Source: Candidatus Nomurabacteria bacterium
Lineage (GTDB): Bacteria; Patescibacteriota; Minisyncoccia; Phycocordibacterales; UBA9973
Assembly (NCBI GenBank): GCA_028286705.1
Contig: JAQBRC010000031.1
Span: 1 to 28,328 of the forward strand
Length of the DNA: 28,328 nucleotides
Direction of reading: 5' to 3'
Shown here one piece after another: positions 28,254-28,328 of this stretch. Numbering within the stretch: position 1 is the first letter of the stretch; each line of letters starts with the position of its first letter. Position numbers and translations under genes: made by a program. Below the pieces are notes generated by a model. That model made no database searches. It had not been told where the DNA came from and saw nothing but the letters and a program-made list of their open reading frames with translations.

Positions 28254-28328
28254 TTACTTAACCTTATCAACGAGTCGCTTGAATGTTGCAGGCTGAGAGA
28301 ATGCAATGTCCGAAAGGATCTTGCGGTC
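28254..28328 (-). CDS. rplT: 50S ribosomal protein bL20, C-terminal end (partial)
   Basis: The last 24 codons, DRKILSDIAFSQPATFKRLV and then DKVK, match the C-terminus of bL20 (usual form LNRK.L..lA..dP.aF..lv). The gene runs off the right edge of the window. bL20 is an assembly protein and in other bacteria represses its own operon (infC-rpmI-rplT). The tail is of ordinary length. Confidence 0.88.
   Translation of the reverse strand, partial: DRKILSDIAFSQPATFKRLVDKVK

Noticed and set aside
1..28328. tRNA, rRNA, CRISPR, IS element or prophage
   Set aside because: Reading the intergenic stretches showed no tRNA arms, no repeat-spacer series, no transposase and no phage structural genes.

Overview
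This window looks like chromosome from a member of the Candidate Phyla Radiation (Patescibacteria), most likely a Parcubacteria/Paceibacteria lineage. The str, S10 and spc ribosomal gene order is recognisable. The slot for uL30 between rpsE and rplO is empty, as is typical of this radiation, and the slot for uL29 between rplP and rpsQ is empty too. Genes are short and tightly packed, Shine-Dalgarno sequences are almost absent, and type IV pilins of the kind common in these genomes are present. The standard genetic code fits all the main genes. No rRNA, tRNA, CRISPR array or insertion sequence was seen.

Layout. 1-4122: rnhA with an unusual C-terminal hybrid-binding-like domain, overlapping a ComEC channel gene; a superoxide dismutase on the opposite strand; the ComEC-type metallo-beta-lactamase domain as its own gene; then two tiny unknown genes. 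4167-5114: rpmB and a site-2-type M50 protease, divergently transcribed. 5158-10909: rpsL-rpsG, an unusual 438-bp gap, fusA, an unknown minus-strand gene, then tuf-rpsJ. 10993-12307: a NYN-domain (PIN-like) RNase gene, two candidate minus-strand small RNAs and an unknown gene. 12447-14970: rplC-rplD-rplW-rplB. 15047-16145: a candidate structured small RNA, an unknown gene and a DgkA/undecaprenol-kinase homologue. 16210-19533: rpsS-rplV-rpsC-rplP-rpsQ-rplN-rplX-rplE. 19665-20741: an unknown two-helix membrane protein. 20930-24781: rpsZ-rpsH-rplF-rplR-rpsE-rplO-secY. 24838-27514: a short adenylate kinase, two type IV pilin genes (the first interrupted by an in-frame stop), map and a SUKH/SMI1-family gene. 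27585-28328: another candidate small RNA, a second NYN gene paralogous to the first, and the 3' end of rplT.

How it works together. The ancestral ribosomal superoperon has been cut into blocks, each with its own sigma70-like promoter and a perfect-stem intrinsic terminator. Unrelated genes sit in the cuts. Two expression features recur. Many genes have an extended -10 box only 6-10 nt from the start codon, predicting leaderless mRNAs. Inside the ribosomal blocks the spacers are a recurrent stop-GAGTT-AT-rich-ATG sequence in place of AGGAGG.

The least explained component is a set of short promoter-to-terminator units with no convincing gene inside. There are three in tandem between rpsG and fusA, two on the minus strand near 11.5 kb, one near 15.1 kb and one near 27.65 kb. 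They could be small RNAs or attenuators. The sequence alone does not show that they act together.
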